DNA from: Malonomonas rubra DSM 5091
GTDB taxonomy: Bacteria; Desulfobacterota; Desulfuromonadia; Desulfuromonadales; Geopsychrobacteraceae
Reading direction: 5' to 3'
DNA length: 64,000 nt
Assembly: GCF_900142125.1 (NCBI RefSeq)
Contig: NZ_FQZT01000001.1
Location: 496,001 to 560,000 of the forward strand
This document shows positions 34,246 through 43,233 of this stretch, piece after piece (within the stretch, counting starts at the first letter, position 1; the number at the start of each line of letters is the position of its first letter). Position numbers and translations under genes: made by a program. A model generated the notes under the pieces. It worked only from the letters and a program-made list of their open reading frames with translations. It was not told where the DNA came from and ran no database searches.

Positions 34246-35610
34246 CTACAGCATTTGCAGAGTTTTTTTCACATCATCCTTAAAAGGAAACTTTGTTTCG
34301 AGAATTTGTACCGCTTCCAAGTGCATCTTCGCCATTGGATTCTTTTCTTTAGCCAGAATCATTCCTAAACTATAACGCGCCCAGGCATCGGCGGGACTCA
34401 TTTTAACCACTGTGGAAAGAACCTTCTTGGCCTCTTTCAAAGCACCATTATAAAACAGGGCGCAGCCATAGGTTCCTTGAATAATAGGATTGTCCGGTTT
34501 TGCCTGGTATGCCTTTTCTGCTAGCTGCAGCGCCTCCTCGGGATTTTTGTTCATCCGTATCAAAAGCATCGCCAAGTTATTATTGGCGATAATACTATCC
34601 GGCTCGAAGCTGGCAGCCTCTCGATAGTAATTTTCCGCCTGTTGCAGATCATTCTGGTTTTCAGCAATTGTGCCCATCGCTATCAAAAGGGGCAGCTGCT
34701 TCTCCTTTTCCAAAACCGCCCTGATACTCTCCTGGGCTTCATCGTAAAGCCCCAGTCGCAACTGCACATCCCCGAGAGCAACTTTAATAGCATTAATATT
34801 CTCTTTTGCAGAGGAAAGCGCAGCTTTATACCAATAACGTGCGCCTATTTGATCTTTTATTTTCAAGCTCAGCTGTGCCAGCTGTAATTCAGGCAGCGGC
34901 TCTAGCGGATCAAGTGCATAAACTTTTCTGTAGTGCTCTAATGCATCCAAAATGCGATCCTGCTTATACAGAAAAACAGCATAGTTTTTTACCGGCACGA
35001 TATTCTTAGGTGCTAACCTGACAGCCTTTTGGAAATAAGTATCGGCTGAAACCGTATCCCCTGAAAAATCGAGATATCTTGCATAATTCAAATGCGTTAC
35101 AAACAACTCAGGCCTTAATTTAACGGCTTTTCCATAAGCGTCTTTTGCAGCGTCTAGGTTCCCGCTTTGCATCGCCTTTTCACCCTGCTCAAGATAAAAA
35201 AATGGATTTTGGGAATATTTCTCTTCAAAAGCTGACAGCTTTTTTTGTGCTTCAGAACCTTTACCTTGGGCAAATAAGCTGTAAATCGTTTCCAGATCGA
35301 CCATAAATTCTGACGGTGCCAGGTTCGGTTCCTGTTCAGCAGAACGCCTCCAAACATTTTTCGCTTCTTCTACCCGTCCTTGATGAAAAAGAATAGAGCC
35401 GAGCTGGTGATTCAGGAAAAGATTTTTTTTCGATTCTGTTATCCGGTAGGCCATTTCAATTTCGTACTTCTTGAGCGTTTCCAACCCTGCCCCTGCAACA
35501 TTTTTCGGAATTTCCATTCTCGGCTGGGGGGTAAAGTAAAGATCTACAGGAAGGGCATGAGCGATTGAAATGAACAGAAACCAGAAAACGGCAACAATCA
35601 AATAACGCAT
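34246..35610 (-). CDS. Exported TPR-repeat protein
   Basis: A 454-residue protein with a signal peptide (about 1-19, ending AHA) and about ten TPR units from residue 65 on (for example LDAAKDAYGKAVKLRPELFV and ALEHYRKVYALDPLEPLPEL). GAGGAG precedes the ATG. It is probably periplasmic. It lies behind the PEP-CTERM gene, separated by a terminator, and could be a partner of the surface-protein system since exosortase loci commonly contain TPR proteins; no exosortase gene is in the window. Codon use is more AT-rich than the flanking housekeeping genes. Confidence 0.82.
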   Translation of the reverse strand: MRYLIVAVFWFLFISIAHALPVDLYFTPQPRMEIPKNVAGAGLETLKKYEIEMAYRITESKKNLFLNHQLGSILFHQGRVEEAKNVWRRSAEQEPNLAPSEFMVDLETIYSLFAQGKGSEAQKKLSAFEEKYSQNPFFYLEQGEKAMQSGNLDAAKDAYGKAVKLRPELFVTHLNYARYLDFSGDTVSADTYFQKAVRLAPKNIVPVKNYAVFLYKQDRILDALEHYRKVYALDPLEPLPELQLAQLSLKIKDQIGARYWYKAALSSAKENINAIKVALGDVQLRLGLYDEAQESIRAVLEKEKQLPLLIAMGTIAENQNDLQQAENYYREAASFEPDSIIANNNLAMLLIRMNKNPEEALQLAEKAYQAKPDNPIIQGTYGCALFYNGALKEAKKVLSTVVKMSPADAWARYSLGMILAKEKNPMAKMHLEAVQILETKFPFKDDVKKTLQML

Positions 35611-35666
35611 AAAAATCTCCTCAAGCTTCGGGGATTTGCTACTTAAGCTAAAAAAAGATTATAGAC

Positions 35667-35698
35667 AAAAAAAGCAGGGGCAGCACCCCTGCTTTTTT
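35667..35698 (-). terminator. Terminator of the PEP-CTERM gene
   Basis: AAAAAGCAGGGG / CCCCTGCTTTTT hairpin with a 5-base loop (35669-35697), A/T tracts on both sides, placed just after the PEP-CTERM stop. A TATAAT (35659-35664, minus strand) follows and could be the -10 of the TPR gene. Confidence 0.85.
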
Positions 35699-35715
35699 CA
35701 AAGAAAACTGTTCGT

Positions 35716-37401
35716 TTATTTTTTCTTTCTCCGGTATCTGGTGCCAGCTAAAGCTAACATACCTATCCCGAACAGAATATACGTGCTCGGCTCAGGAACG
35801 GGCTGATTCCCATCTATTGAGGTAAAAGACAAATCATACAGAATCGGACTTAAACCATCGGCTCCATCACGGGTAAAGATCGCCTTAACTTCAAGATAAC
35901 GACCTAACAACCCGATCAGGTCACCACTCAAACTGTAAGTGGTGTAAGCCATAGTATCAAGATCCGCCATTGAATCAGCAGCACGTGCTTGAATTGTTAA
36001 CCCTGAACCATCAGGAATCAACTCAGTCCAAAAAATCTGATCCCACTCCAACCCGAACTGCCCGCCATCTTGAACATAACGCCAAGTACCGGTTGGGTTG
36101 GTTGTGCCAGTGACAACGGTTCCGGTCATATCGCTATAGTTATACGGATTCGCTCCGGCACCAAGTTCAATAGTCAGATCAACTTGGTTGGTATTCGGAT
36201 CGATCCGCATCACGCTGTTGCCATTATAGTTGGTTACCCAAACCTTACCATTACTGTCGACCGACACACCTGTCGGATAGGCACCTACACTTATCGTGGC
36301 AGCCCAGGTTCCGTCGTTATTCAATCTGGTCACGGTATTACTACCACTGTTTGCGACCCAGACATCATCATCTGAAGTTACAGCAACCCCTCTGGACAAG
36401 GAACCGAAAGTACTATAGGTTCCGATCAGAGTTCCATCGCTGGAAATCTTTGAAATAGAATTGTAATTGTAGTGGCTGTTCCAGATATTGCCCTCGCTAT
36501 CTATACCCAATCCGTAAGAAGGGTATTGGGCATAAACATTAGTTTTTATTCCGGTCGCCGGATCATATCTAGCGATATAGGGAGTGCTCCATCCTGAAGA
36601 CCACAGAACGCCATTGCCATCGACCAGTCCACCATAACCACCAGGGCTCAAGTTGATGCTGGTCTGGTCACCTGCAACAGCATCGTTGACATCTAACTTG
36701 GCCCCTGTATCTCCATCAATAAGGTTGTGAATTTTGTTACCATAGCCTCCGGCCCAAAGGTTATTGTCCGCGTCAATCGCCATGGTCCTCACATTTGTAC
36801 CATCGGTTCTAACATATTGAGAAATAGCACTGTCTGTTGCCGTGGTCGTTCCACCATAGCTATCAACCCCACCGGTATTTGTCCAGTCGAGCCGGTCGAA
36901 GGTTGAACCGTTCCATTCTCCAGTCGATGAGGATGTGGAATCTACCGGGTTGGCGGAAATTTTGACGACCGATCCCTGATATCCGACCCCAGCGACATAG
37001 CCTGCCTCATTCCTGTTTCCGACCCAGACATCGCCATTCTGATCAACGGTTGTTCTAGAGGGATTGCCTTGCATGCCATTTGGCCGCGAAAGGTACTCAC
37101 CATAGACCGCTCCGTTACCAGCAGCACTATCCGCCAAGGTTACAACCCCGTCAGCCTCTTCGTGATCGGTATTGATTCGGACGATTCCATCCCGACCGGA
37201 AAGCGCAACCCAGATATGATTGAATGGAGTCACGATGTTTGGATCAAGCTGTAGCTGATCGTCTGATCCAGGAGGACCGCTATTGGTGCTACTATAAAGC
37301 CCCAGATCCCAATCAGCGTCATCGGTGAAGGTGAAGGTTGCAGCAGAGAGACTAAATGGCACTGCAACAACGAGAAGAATTCCCAAAAACAACAATTTCA
37401 C
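35716..37401 (-). CDS. PEP-CTERM sorting-domain protein with seven-bladed beta-propeller
   Basis: An exported 561-residue protein. A signal peptide (about 1-20, ending SLSA) is followed by seven repeats of the pattern DxxGxVWVxNxxxNxVxRI (such as DSNGKVWVTNYNGNSVMRID and DSEGNIWNSHYNYNSISKIS), forming a Vgb/NHL-like propeller, then a beta-sandwich part (about 400-530). The end is VPEPST, a hydrophobic helix and RYRRKKK: the PEP-CTERM signal that exosortase cuts. The GTG at 37401 is chosen because GGAGG lies 5 bases before it and it gives a normal signal peptide; an ATG at 37455 adds 18 residues without a ribosome site. A sigma-54-like promoter lies upstream. Confidence 0.92.
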   Translation of the reverse strand: MKLLFLGILLVVAVPFSLSAATFTFTDDADWDLGLYSSTNSGPPGSDDQLQLDPNIVTPFNHIWVALSGRDGIVRINTDHEEADGVVTLADSAAGNGAVYGEYLSRPNGMQGNPSRTTVDQNGDVWVGNRNEAGYVAGVGYQGSVVKISANPVDSTSSSTGEWNGSTFDRLDWTNTGGVDSYGGTTTATDSAISQYVRTDGTNVRTMAIDADNNLWAGGYGNKIHNLIDGDTGAKLDVNDAVAGDQTSINLSPGGYGGLVDGNGVLWSSGWSTPYIARYDPATGIKTNVYAQYPSYGLGIDSEGNIWNSHYNYNSISKISSDGTLIGTYSTFGSLSRGVAVTSDDDVWVANSGSNTVTRLNNDGTWAATISVGAYPTGVSVDSNGKVWVTNYNGNSVMRIDPNTNQVDLTIELGAGANPYNYSDMTGTVVTGTTNPTGTWRYVQDGGQFGLEWDQIFWTELIPDGSGLTIQARAADSMADLDTMAYTTYSLSGDLIGLLGRYLEVKAIFTRDGADGLSPILYDLSFTSIDGNQPVPEPSTYILFGIGMLALAGTRYRRKKK

Positions 37402-37495
37402 GGCGGCCTCCTTCAAAAACTTGAAAAGCTTACTTATCAGCAAAATACTTTTCATTTCTGGAACGAGTCGGGAGTGCTACTTTCTTTTCGAACGA

Positions 37496-37511
37496 TGCAA
37501 AAACCAAACCA
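37496..37511 (-). promoter_or_regulatory. Sigma-54-type promoter of the PEP-CTERM gene
   Basis: Minus strand TGGTTTGGTTTTTGCA keeps the invariant GG and GC at the required spacing plus the flanking T, G and TTGCA of the sigma-54 consensus (9 of 12 conserved positions). A start near 37484 would give an 83-base leader. PEP-CTERM systems use the sigma-54 activator PrsR, which fits. Confidence 0.5.
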
Positions 37512-37644
37512 GATCAACCACGCCTCTATTTTCAATTAGTTACTCTAAAACAAACAGTTAATGCTCTGTTTGTTAAAAATATCGACAGCTTCTGCGAGTA
37601 ATGCTAATAGTGATTTTTTTGGCGTTCCTAGGATCTGAGTAGCC

Positions 37645-38553
37645 CTACATCAGGGTATTCCACGTCGCATCTTTGAATTTATCCGCCAGGTAATCGACCA
37701 ACGCCCGAACCTTGCCTGAAAGGTGTTGGCGTGTCGGGTAAACGGCGTAAATACCACGCTCTTCGACCTGCCATTCCGGTAGAATTTCAACCAATCGCCC
37801 CTGCATAAGGTCCTCTTGGACAATAAAGCTTGGCTGCACAGTAATTCCGAGCCCTTGTAAAGCAATGGCCCGGCAGGTATCGCCGTTATTCACCCGTAAC
37901 CGGGGATTGATTCTTATCCCTTCACTGGTTCCGCTCGACGAAAACTTCCAGACATCACCCGTCGGCAGATAGCTGTAGCCAATCAGCTCATGCCTGGACA
38001 GCTCATTCAACGTTTGTGGTGTGCCATACTTTTCCAGGTACTCTGGAGCCGCGCAGGTCACCATTCGGGAACTGGCCAGCTTGCGCGATACCAAGGATGA
38101 ATCCTCCTGCTGCGGAACAATACGAATCGCCAGATCGTAGCCTTCGCCTACCAGGTCAACCCGCCTGTCGAGCAAATTGATATCGAGCTCAAGTAACGGG
38201 TGACGTTTGAGAAATGCTCCCCAATGCTGCGCCAAGTGCAGGGTTCCGAATGTCAGCGGCGCACTGACCTTCAATATCCCGATAACGGTCTCGCGATCTT
38301 TGCCGACAGCATTTTCCGCCACTTCAACTTCTTCAAGAATATGTTTGCAGCGCTGGTAATAGGCTTGTCCAACATCGGTCAAAGAAAGCCGTCGGGTCGT
38401 CCGGTTGAGCAAACGCCCCCCCAAACGAGCTTCCAGTTCCTGAATAACTCGCGAGACAACTGATTTTGAAATCCGCATTTTTTCAGCAGCAGCGACAAAA
38501 CTTCCGGCATCGACAACCGCCATAAAGGTTTCCATTTCTCGAAAGCGATCCAT
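37645..38553 (-). CDS. LysR-family transcriptional regulator
   Basis: A 302-residue regulator with a winged HTH at residues 5-64 (FVAAAEKMRISKSVVSRVIQ, then LEARLGGRLLNRTTRRLSLT) and an effector-binding domain (about 90-295) of the DmlR/AaeR-like group. It is divergent from the YceI / dioxygenase pair with a 154-base gap that contains a palindrome, so it probably controls those genes and itself. The effector is unknown. Confidence 0.92.
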   Translation of the reverse strand: MDRFREMETFMAVVDAGSFVAAAEKMRISKSVVSRVIQELEARLGGRLLNRTTRRLSLTDVGQAYYQRCKHILEEVEVAENAVGKDRETVIGILKVSAPLTFGTLHLAQHWGAFLKRHPLLELDINLLDRRVDLVGEGYDLAIRIVPQQEDSSLVSRKLASSRMVTCAAPEYLEKYGTPQTLNELSRHELIGYSYLPTGDVWKFSSSGTSEGIRINPRLRVNNGDTCRAIALQGLGITVQPSFIVQEDLMQGRLVEILPEWQVEERGIYAVYPTRQHLSGKVRALVDYLADKFKDATWNTLM

Positions 38554-38596
38554 CCATTATCCCTAAAAAAAGAACAGTGAGTTTCTTTCCAGCAAG

Positions 38597-38615
38597 TTTA
38601 TCTAAACTAGATGAA
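38597..38615. promoter_or_regulatory. Palindromic operator candidate for the LysR regulator
   Basis: TTTATCTA-AAC-TAGATGAA (38597-38615) is an 8-bp dyad with one mismatch in the divergent gap, 44 bases from the regulator start and about 90 bases from yceI. It fits the T-N11-A rule of LysR sites. Confidence 0.5.
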
Positions 38616-38707
38616 ACAGTAAAGTAGACTCATAAGCAAGATTTGGGAAGTCGTTCACTCCTTCCCGAATCGACCATAAAACTCACCTTTGTAGAAAGGG
38701 CAGAATC

Positions 38708-39304
38708 ATGAAATCACTTTCTCTTCCCATTATCGCAAGTTTGCTGTTCAGCACCTCGAGCATTGCCGCAACAACCAGCTGGTCGATCGACCCCGCACAC
38801 TCATCAGTGGGCTTTAAAGTCAAACACATGATGATTTCGGATGTGCGCGGCAGCTTCCGTGATTTACAGGGAACTGTCTCCATCGATGAAAGCAAAATGG
38901 AAAATTCAAAAGTTGAAGTAACGATCGCTGCGGCCAGCATCGATACCGGCATCAAAAAGAGGGATGATCATCTCCGCAGTGCGGATTTTTTTGATGTCGC
39001 AAACTATCCGAACCTGACCTTTACTTCGAAACGGGTAACCGATGTCACGAAAGAGGGATTCAAGCTGGTTGGTGATCTGACCATCCATGGCGTAACCAAA
39101 GAGGTGACGTTGGCAGTAACCGGTCCAACAGCAGAAGCAAAAGACCCTTGGGGCAACATGAGAAAAGCCGCCAAAGCGATCACCACAATCAACCGCAAAG
39201 ATTTTGGCCTGACCTGGAATGCGGCACTTGAAACCGGCGGAGTACTGGTCGGGGAAGACGTACAGATTGAGCTTGACGTTCAATTTATCAAGCAAGCCAG
39301 CTGA
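38708..39304 (+). CDS. YceI-family periplasmic lipid-binding protein
   Basis: A 198-residue secreted protein with a signal peptide (1-20, ending SIAA) and the YceI lipocalin-like barrel: WSIDPAHSSVGFKVKHMMIS, VRGSFRDLQGTV and TIHGVTKEVTL are family hallmarks. Members bind isoprenoid or fatty-acyl ligands, and some respond to base or osmotic stress. AGAAAGGG precedes the ATG. The dioxygenase follows after 27 bases, so the two form a small operon under the LysR regulator. Confidence 0.93.
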   Translation: MKSLSLPIIASLLFSTSSIAATTSWSIDPAHSSVGFKVKHMMISDVRGSFRDLQGTVSIDESKMENSKVEVTIAAASIDTGIKKRDDHLRSADFFDVANYPNLTFTSKRVTDVTKEGFKLVGDLTIHGVTKEVTLAVTGPTAEAKDPWGNMRKAAKAITTINRKDFGLTWNAALETGGVLVGEDVQIELDVQFIKQAS

Positions 39305-39331
39305 TCTGTCGATAACGCAAAGGAACCCACA

Positions 39332-40138
39332 ATGAAGAACCACGTACCTGCATCAATGCCGGCTGTTTTCATCGGCCACGGCAACCCGATGCTGACCATC
39401 GGTGACAATCGCTATGTCCGCGGCTGGGCGGAAATTGGTCAAAACCTCCCTCTGCCGAAAGCAATTCTGACCATTTCCGCCCACTGGTATATTCCGGAAA
39501 TGCGGGTCACAGCGATGAAGACGCCGAGAACAATACACGATTTTTACGGTTTCCCGGACGAGCTGTTTCAAGTCGAATATCCTGCCACTGGCAACCCGGA
39601 ACTGGCCGAACATGTCGCGGACCTGCTACTGCCTGACAAGTTCGAAGCGGACCACCAGTGGGGTCTTGATCATGGAACCTGGGCGGTACTCCGCCACCTC
39701 TACCCGCACGCCCAGGTTCCCGTCATACAGCTGAGCCTCGACTTGCGGAAAAGCCCGGAGGAGCATTTTCGAATCGGCCAGAAACTAACGTCTCTACGTA
39801 AAGAAGGGGTATTGATTGTCGGCAGTGGAAATATCGTTCACAACCTGCAGAACTTCGACTGGCGGAATCAGGAGAAAGAGCCTCAGAGCTGGGCCGTTGA
39901 CTTTGAAGCATGGAACAAAAGCAGGTTGCTCAGCGACAATACTGAAGAACTGGCGAACTATCTTGGCCGGGGAGAAATGGCACAGCTGTCAGCCCCAACC
40001 CCGGACCACTATCTCCCGCTGCTGTATCTGGCCGCACTGAAAGCGCCAGAAGACGCGGTGAGTTTTCCGGTTGAGGGCTTCGACGGTGGAACCATGTCGA
40101 TGTTGTCAGTACTGCTGTCAGCAGAGTCCGAAACCTGA
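39332..40138 (+). CDS. DODA-type extradiol ring dioxygenase (LigB/YgiD family)
   Basis: A 268-residue class III extradiol dioxygenase. The metal ligands are visible as His16 in FIGHGNP, the His of SAHWYIP (about 51) and the His near GNIVHNL (about 170); LDHGTWAVL near 113 is the acid-base histidine. E. coli YgiD converts DOPA, but the physiological role of most members is unclear. An oxygen-using enzyme is noteworthy in a presumed anaerobe and suggests stress response or a different activity. It shares an operon with yceI. Confidence 0.88.
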   Translation: MKNHVPASMPAVFIGHGNPMLTIGDNRYVRGWAEIGQNLPLPKAILTISAHWYIPEMRVTAMKTPRTIHDFYGFPDELFQVEYPATGNPELAEHVADLLLPDKFEADHQWGLDHGTWAVLRHLYPHAQVPVIQLSLDLRKSPEEHFRIGQKLTSLRKEGVLIVGSGNIVHNLQNFDWRNQEKEPQSWAVDFEAWNKSRLLSDNTEELANYLGRGEMAQLSAPTPDHYLPLLYLAALKAPEDAVSFPVEGFDGGTMSMLSVLLSAESET

Positions 40139-40178
40139 AAAAAGCTTTCGGGCGGCAGGCCCTGTTGCATATCTAAAC

Positions 40179-40221
40179 AACAAACAACGCTTCGAATCAC
40201 TAATTCGGGGCGTTGTTTGTT
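40179..40221. terminator. Bidirectional terminator overlapping the murB 3' end
   Basis: AACAAACAACGC (40179-40190) and GCGTTGTTTGTT (40210-40221) with extended inner pairing. The last codons of murB and its stop lie inside the right arm and loop. It serves both the dioxygenase and murB. Confidence 0.85.
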
Positions 40222-41204
40222 GCGCTGGGATTTTCCTGCTCAGCTTTCAGGTGCGCCGGCATCAACTTTCCTTTTGGGCTGACGTAGCGTACTTCGCACT
40301 TCAATTCAAACCCGATCCGTTGATAAACGGTCTTCCTCACCTCAGCGATCAACCGCAGGACATCGGCCGAACAGGCTCCCCCCAGGTTGACGATAAAATT
40401 GGCGTGCTGCGGAGAAACTTGCGCTTTGCCGATCTGGACTCCTTTAAGTCCGGCTTCTTCGATGATCTTCCCTGGCGGACCAACGCTGGCATGCATTTCA
40501 GCGGTACTTAGAAAAACCGAGCCACAGTTCGGCATTTTACGGGGAAATTTCTGCCGACGGGTGCGCAGGTCGTCGAGCATATTCTGGCGCACCTCAGCAA
40601 CATCGGCCTGAGGGCATTCAAGTTCAGCTTCAACAACAACGCAGCCGCTGCCCTGCAAAGCGCTGTGGCGATAGGAAAACGCACAGTCCTCCCGGCTCAA
40701 CTGGCGAATGCTGCCATCAGCCTCAACGACGGTAACCCGAACAACATTCTCGCCAATTCCTTTACGCTGGCTGCCACCGTTCATCATCACCAGCCCGCCA
40801 ACCGTGCCGGGGATGCCGATAGTGTGTTCAAGTCCGGTCAGACCAGCCCGCATCGACAATCGAGCGAGCTGCGGCACCCAGGCACCAGCCCCGGCGACAA
40901 TGCGCTGCCCATCGATAACGATAGTCCCCATCGCCGCCCCGATTTTCAGCACAATGCCGCGCACCCCGGCATCATCGAACAACAGGTTGGTTCCCTGCCC
41001 GATCACCACCAATGGAATTTCTTCAGTGTTTGCCAGAGCCAAGACAGCCGCAACTTGCTCAACAGTCTCCGGTTCTACCAGCAGATCGGCGGGGCCACCG
41101 ATTTTCCAGCTGTTGTGCTTTGCCAACGGCTCATCAAACTGCAGACGACCGTAGCGCTCCGAAGCATCAGGAGAAGAAAAATATCGCTCCACAAAGGATG
41201 ACAT
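40200..41204 (-). CDS. murB: UDP-N-acetylenolpyruvoylglucosamine reductase MurB
   Basis: Second committed step of peptidoglycan synthesis; reduces the enolpyruvyl group with FAD and NADPH. The 334 residues show the FAD domain (HNSWKIGGPADLLVEP; VIGQGTNLLFDDAGVRG; GLEHTIGIPGTVGGLVMMN) and the catalytic-serine segment MPNCGSVFLS with AQVSPQHANFIVN, then a short C-terminal extension of about 25 residues rich in Asn/Lys. The last codons form part of the terminator hairpin. It is third in recJ-yqaE-murB, 10 bases after the small membrane protein. Confidence 0.95.
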   Translation of the reverse strand: MSSFVERYFSSPDASERYGRLQFDEPLAKHNSWKIGGPADLLVEPETVEQVAAVLALANTEEIPLVVIGQGTNLLFDDAGVRGIVLKIGAAMGTIVIDGQRIVAGAGAWVPQLARLSMRAGLTGLEHTIGIPGTVGGLVMMNGGSQRKGIGENVVRVTVVEADGSIRQLSREDCAFSYRHSALQGSGCVVVEAELECPQADVAEVRQNMLDDLRTRRQKFPRKMPNCGSVFLSTAEMHASVGPPGKIIEEAGLKGVQIGKAQVSPQHANFIVNLGGACSADVLRLIAEVRKTVYQRIGFELKCEVRYVSPKGKLMPAHLKAEQENPSATNNAPN

Positions 41205-41214
41205 CAGCTAAAAC

Positions 41215-41382
41215 TTAACCCTTTTTCTGTGAAGCAACCAACCAGATCGCATGAACCATTCCGGGCAGGCCGCCCAGCAGAGTCAGCAGAATGTTGATGA
41301 AGAAGTGTTTACTCAAACCGACCTGTAAAAATGCACCAACCGGCGGTAAAAAGATTGCGAAGATAAGATTGATAAAGCTCAT
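41215..41382 (-). CDS. YqaE/Pmp3-family small membrane protein
   Basis: A 55-residue protein almost entirely hydrophobic with two helices (about 4-22 and 28-48). FINLIFAIFLPPVGAFLQVG and INILLTLLGGLPGMVHAIWL are the family hallmarks. Members affect membrane potential and salt or cold tolerance in yeast and plants; the bacterial role is not settled. AAGGAG lies 8 bases before the ATG. It sits between recJ and murB in the same direction with short gaps, so is probably co-transcribed. Confidence 0.9.
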   Translation of the reverse strand: MSFINLIFAIFLPPVGAFLQVGLSKHFFINILLTLLGGLPGMVHAIWLVASQKKG

Positions 41383-41415
41383 TGTTATGTCTCCTTCAAT
41401 TGATTTTTTAAAAGT

Positions 41416-43131
41416 TTAACCGGCAGGTCTGAAATCAACCACCTGTAATTGGACAGAATTTTGTCCGCGCCAACTATTGATACTGGGCCGAAACAACAGA
41501 TCGACCTGACCGGCAAGCTGATCGTACTTCTCTGCCATACCGAAGGCAATACAGCCGATACGGCAGCCCTCCTGCTCTACATCGAACTTCAGGTGTTTCT
41601 CGCCGAGCACGCGCGGCGACAGCACCCGGCAGCTGCGACAAACGAATGCAGGCTGCGGGTTCCCCGCACCACAGGGTGACAAACCATCCAGCTCGACCAC
41701 CTGCTGTTGCGTCAGCTCCGCCAGGGAGCATTCACCATCGTGCGCTAAACTCGGCACCAGGTCCTCGGTAGAAAGCTCCGCTTGCGCTACCTGCTCAAAC
41801 TGCTGGCGAAACGCGTCCAGGTTCTCTTCGACCAGCGACAGACCCGCAGCCATCGCGTGACCACCAAAACCACTGAGCGGCTCTGCGCTTTTCTGTAACC
41901 CCTGATAAATATTGAAGCCCTTAATCGAACGGCAGGAGCCTTTGCCCTGCCCGTTCTCGATGGCGATCAGCGCCGTCGGCCGGTGATAACGTTCGACCAG
42001 CCGACTGGCGACGATGCCAATCACCCCGGAGTGCCAGCGGTCATCCGCCAGCACAATACTGTGCATGTGCTCCGGCAGCTTTCCCAGGGCGGTGATCGCC
42101 TGCTCCAGAGTCCGCTGTTCGATCTGTTGCCGTTCACTATTGAAGCAATCAAGCAATTCAGCCAAGCCCTGCAGGTCAGGCTCATCACCAAGCAGTAACT
42201 TGACACCGAGGGCGGCATCTTCTAATCGCCCGGCAGCATTCAACCTTGGCGCGAGTCGAAAGCCGACCACACCGCAGCTGACCTGCTTGACCTCGGCAAC
42301 CTTTTTCAGCGCCGCGATCCCCGGCCGCACTCCCTGCTCGAGCAGTTGCAGTCCGGCCCGTACCAGAATTCGGTTGACGCCACCGAGCGGGACAATATCA
42401 GCGATGGTACCGAGAGCGACAAGATCGAGTCCATTGCGCAGATCAGGTTCGGGCCGATCATTGAAATAACCGTTCTCCCGCAAGCGGCGGCGCAGTCCGA
42501 CCAGCAGAAAGAAAGCGACGCCAACCCCGGCCAGCTCTTTCCAGGGAAACTTGTTATTCGCCAGGTGCGGATTAATCAGAGCGAGGCAAATCGGCAGTTC
42601 TTCCGGCGGCTGGTGGTGATCAGTGATGATCAGATCAAGCCCCAGCTCGGACACCAGGTCAGCTTCGGCGTGGGCGGATACACCACAATCGACGGAGATA
42701 ATCAGCTCACAGCCATTTTCGGCTGACTTGCGAATAGCATCAGCGGAGAGACCGTAGCCGTCTTTCATTCGGAGTGGGATGTGATATTCGACCCGACCGC
42801 CAAGTTTACGCAAGGTCTCCACCAGCAAACTGCAACCGGTGATACCGTCGACATCGTAATCGCCGTGAACGGCAATTTTTTCACCGCGCAGCAGCGCCTG
42901 TTCAATACGACCGCAGGCAATCACCATATCGGGCAACAAATCAGGATCAGGCAAGGCGGCAAGGCGCGCGCGCAGAAAGATCTCTCCCTGCTCCGCCGTC
43001 TCTACGCCGCGCAGCAGAAGCGCCCGCGCCGTCAGCGGCAGCACACCGAGTTGCTGCGCCAGGTGCAGAACCTGAGCGTTGCCCGGGGCATCAGTTCGCA
43101 GAAGCCATTTTTTTTCACTGACCGGTTTCAT
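41416..43131 (-). CDS. recJ: Single-stranded-DNA exonuclease RecJ
   Basis: 5'-3' exonuclease in recombination and mismatch repair. The 571-residue product has the DHH phosphoesterase domain (VHGDYDVDGITG at about 85; SVDCGVS; LIITDHHQPPEELP), DHHA1 (about 345-450; GGHAMAAGLS) and a C-terminal OB fold (about 460-571). All metal-binding acids and the DHH triad are present. It is followed by the Pmp3-like gene after 33 bases. Confidence 0.96.
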   Translation of the reverse strand: MKPVSEKKWLLRTDAPGNAQVLHLAQQLGVLPLTARALLLRGVETAEQGEIFLRARLAALPDPDLLPDMVIACGRIEQALLRGEKIAVHGDYDVDGITGCSLLVETLRKLGGRVEYHIPLRMKDGYGLSADAIRKSAENGCELIISVDCGVSAHAEADLVSELGLDLIITDHHQPPEELPICLALINPHLANNKFPWKELAGVGVAFFLLVGLRRRLRENGYFNDRPEPDLRNGLDLVALGTIADIVPLGGVNRILVRAGLQLLEQGVRPGIAALKKVAEVKQVSCGVVGFRLAPRLNAAGRLEDAALGVKLLLGDEPDLQGLAELLDCFNSERQQIEQRTLEQAITALGKLPEHMHSIVLADDRWHSGVIGIVASRLVERYHRPTALIAIENGQGKGSCRSIKGFNIYQGLQKSAEPLSGFGGHAMAAGLSLVEENLDAFRQQFEQVAQAELSTEDLVPSLAHDGECSLAELTQQQVVELDGLSPCGAGNPQPAFVCRSCRVLSPRVLGEKHLKFDVEQEGCRIGCIAFGMAEKYDQLAGQVDLLFRPSINSWRGQNSVQLQVVDFRPAG

Positions 43132-43194
43132 CTTATCCTTGCGGGAAGTTCGTCCGACCGAATGCTAGCAGATGGGAATAATGGAGAACAGAAC

Positions 43195-43224
43195 AAAAAA
43201 CGGGCCGGAGTTATCTCCGGCCCG
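43195..43224 (-). terminator. Terminator of the secDF / TPR run
   Basis: CGGGCCGGAG-4-base loop-CTCCGGCCCG (43201-43224), followed on the minus strand by six T. Confidence 0.9.
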
Positions 43225-43233
43225 TAAACTTGC

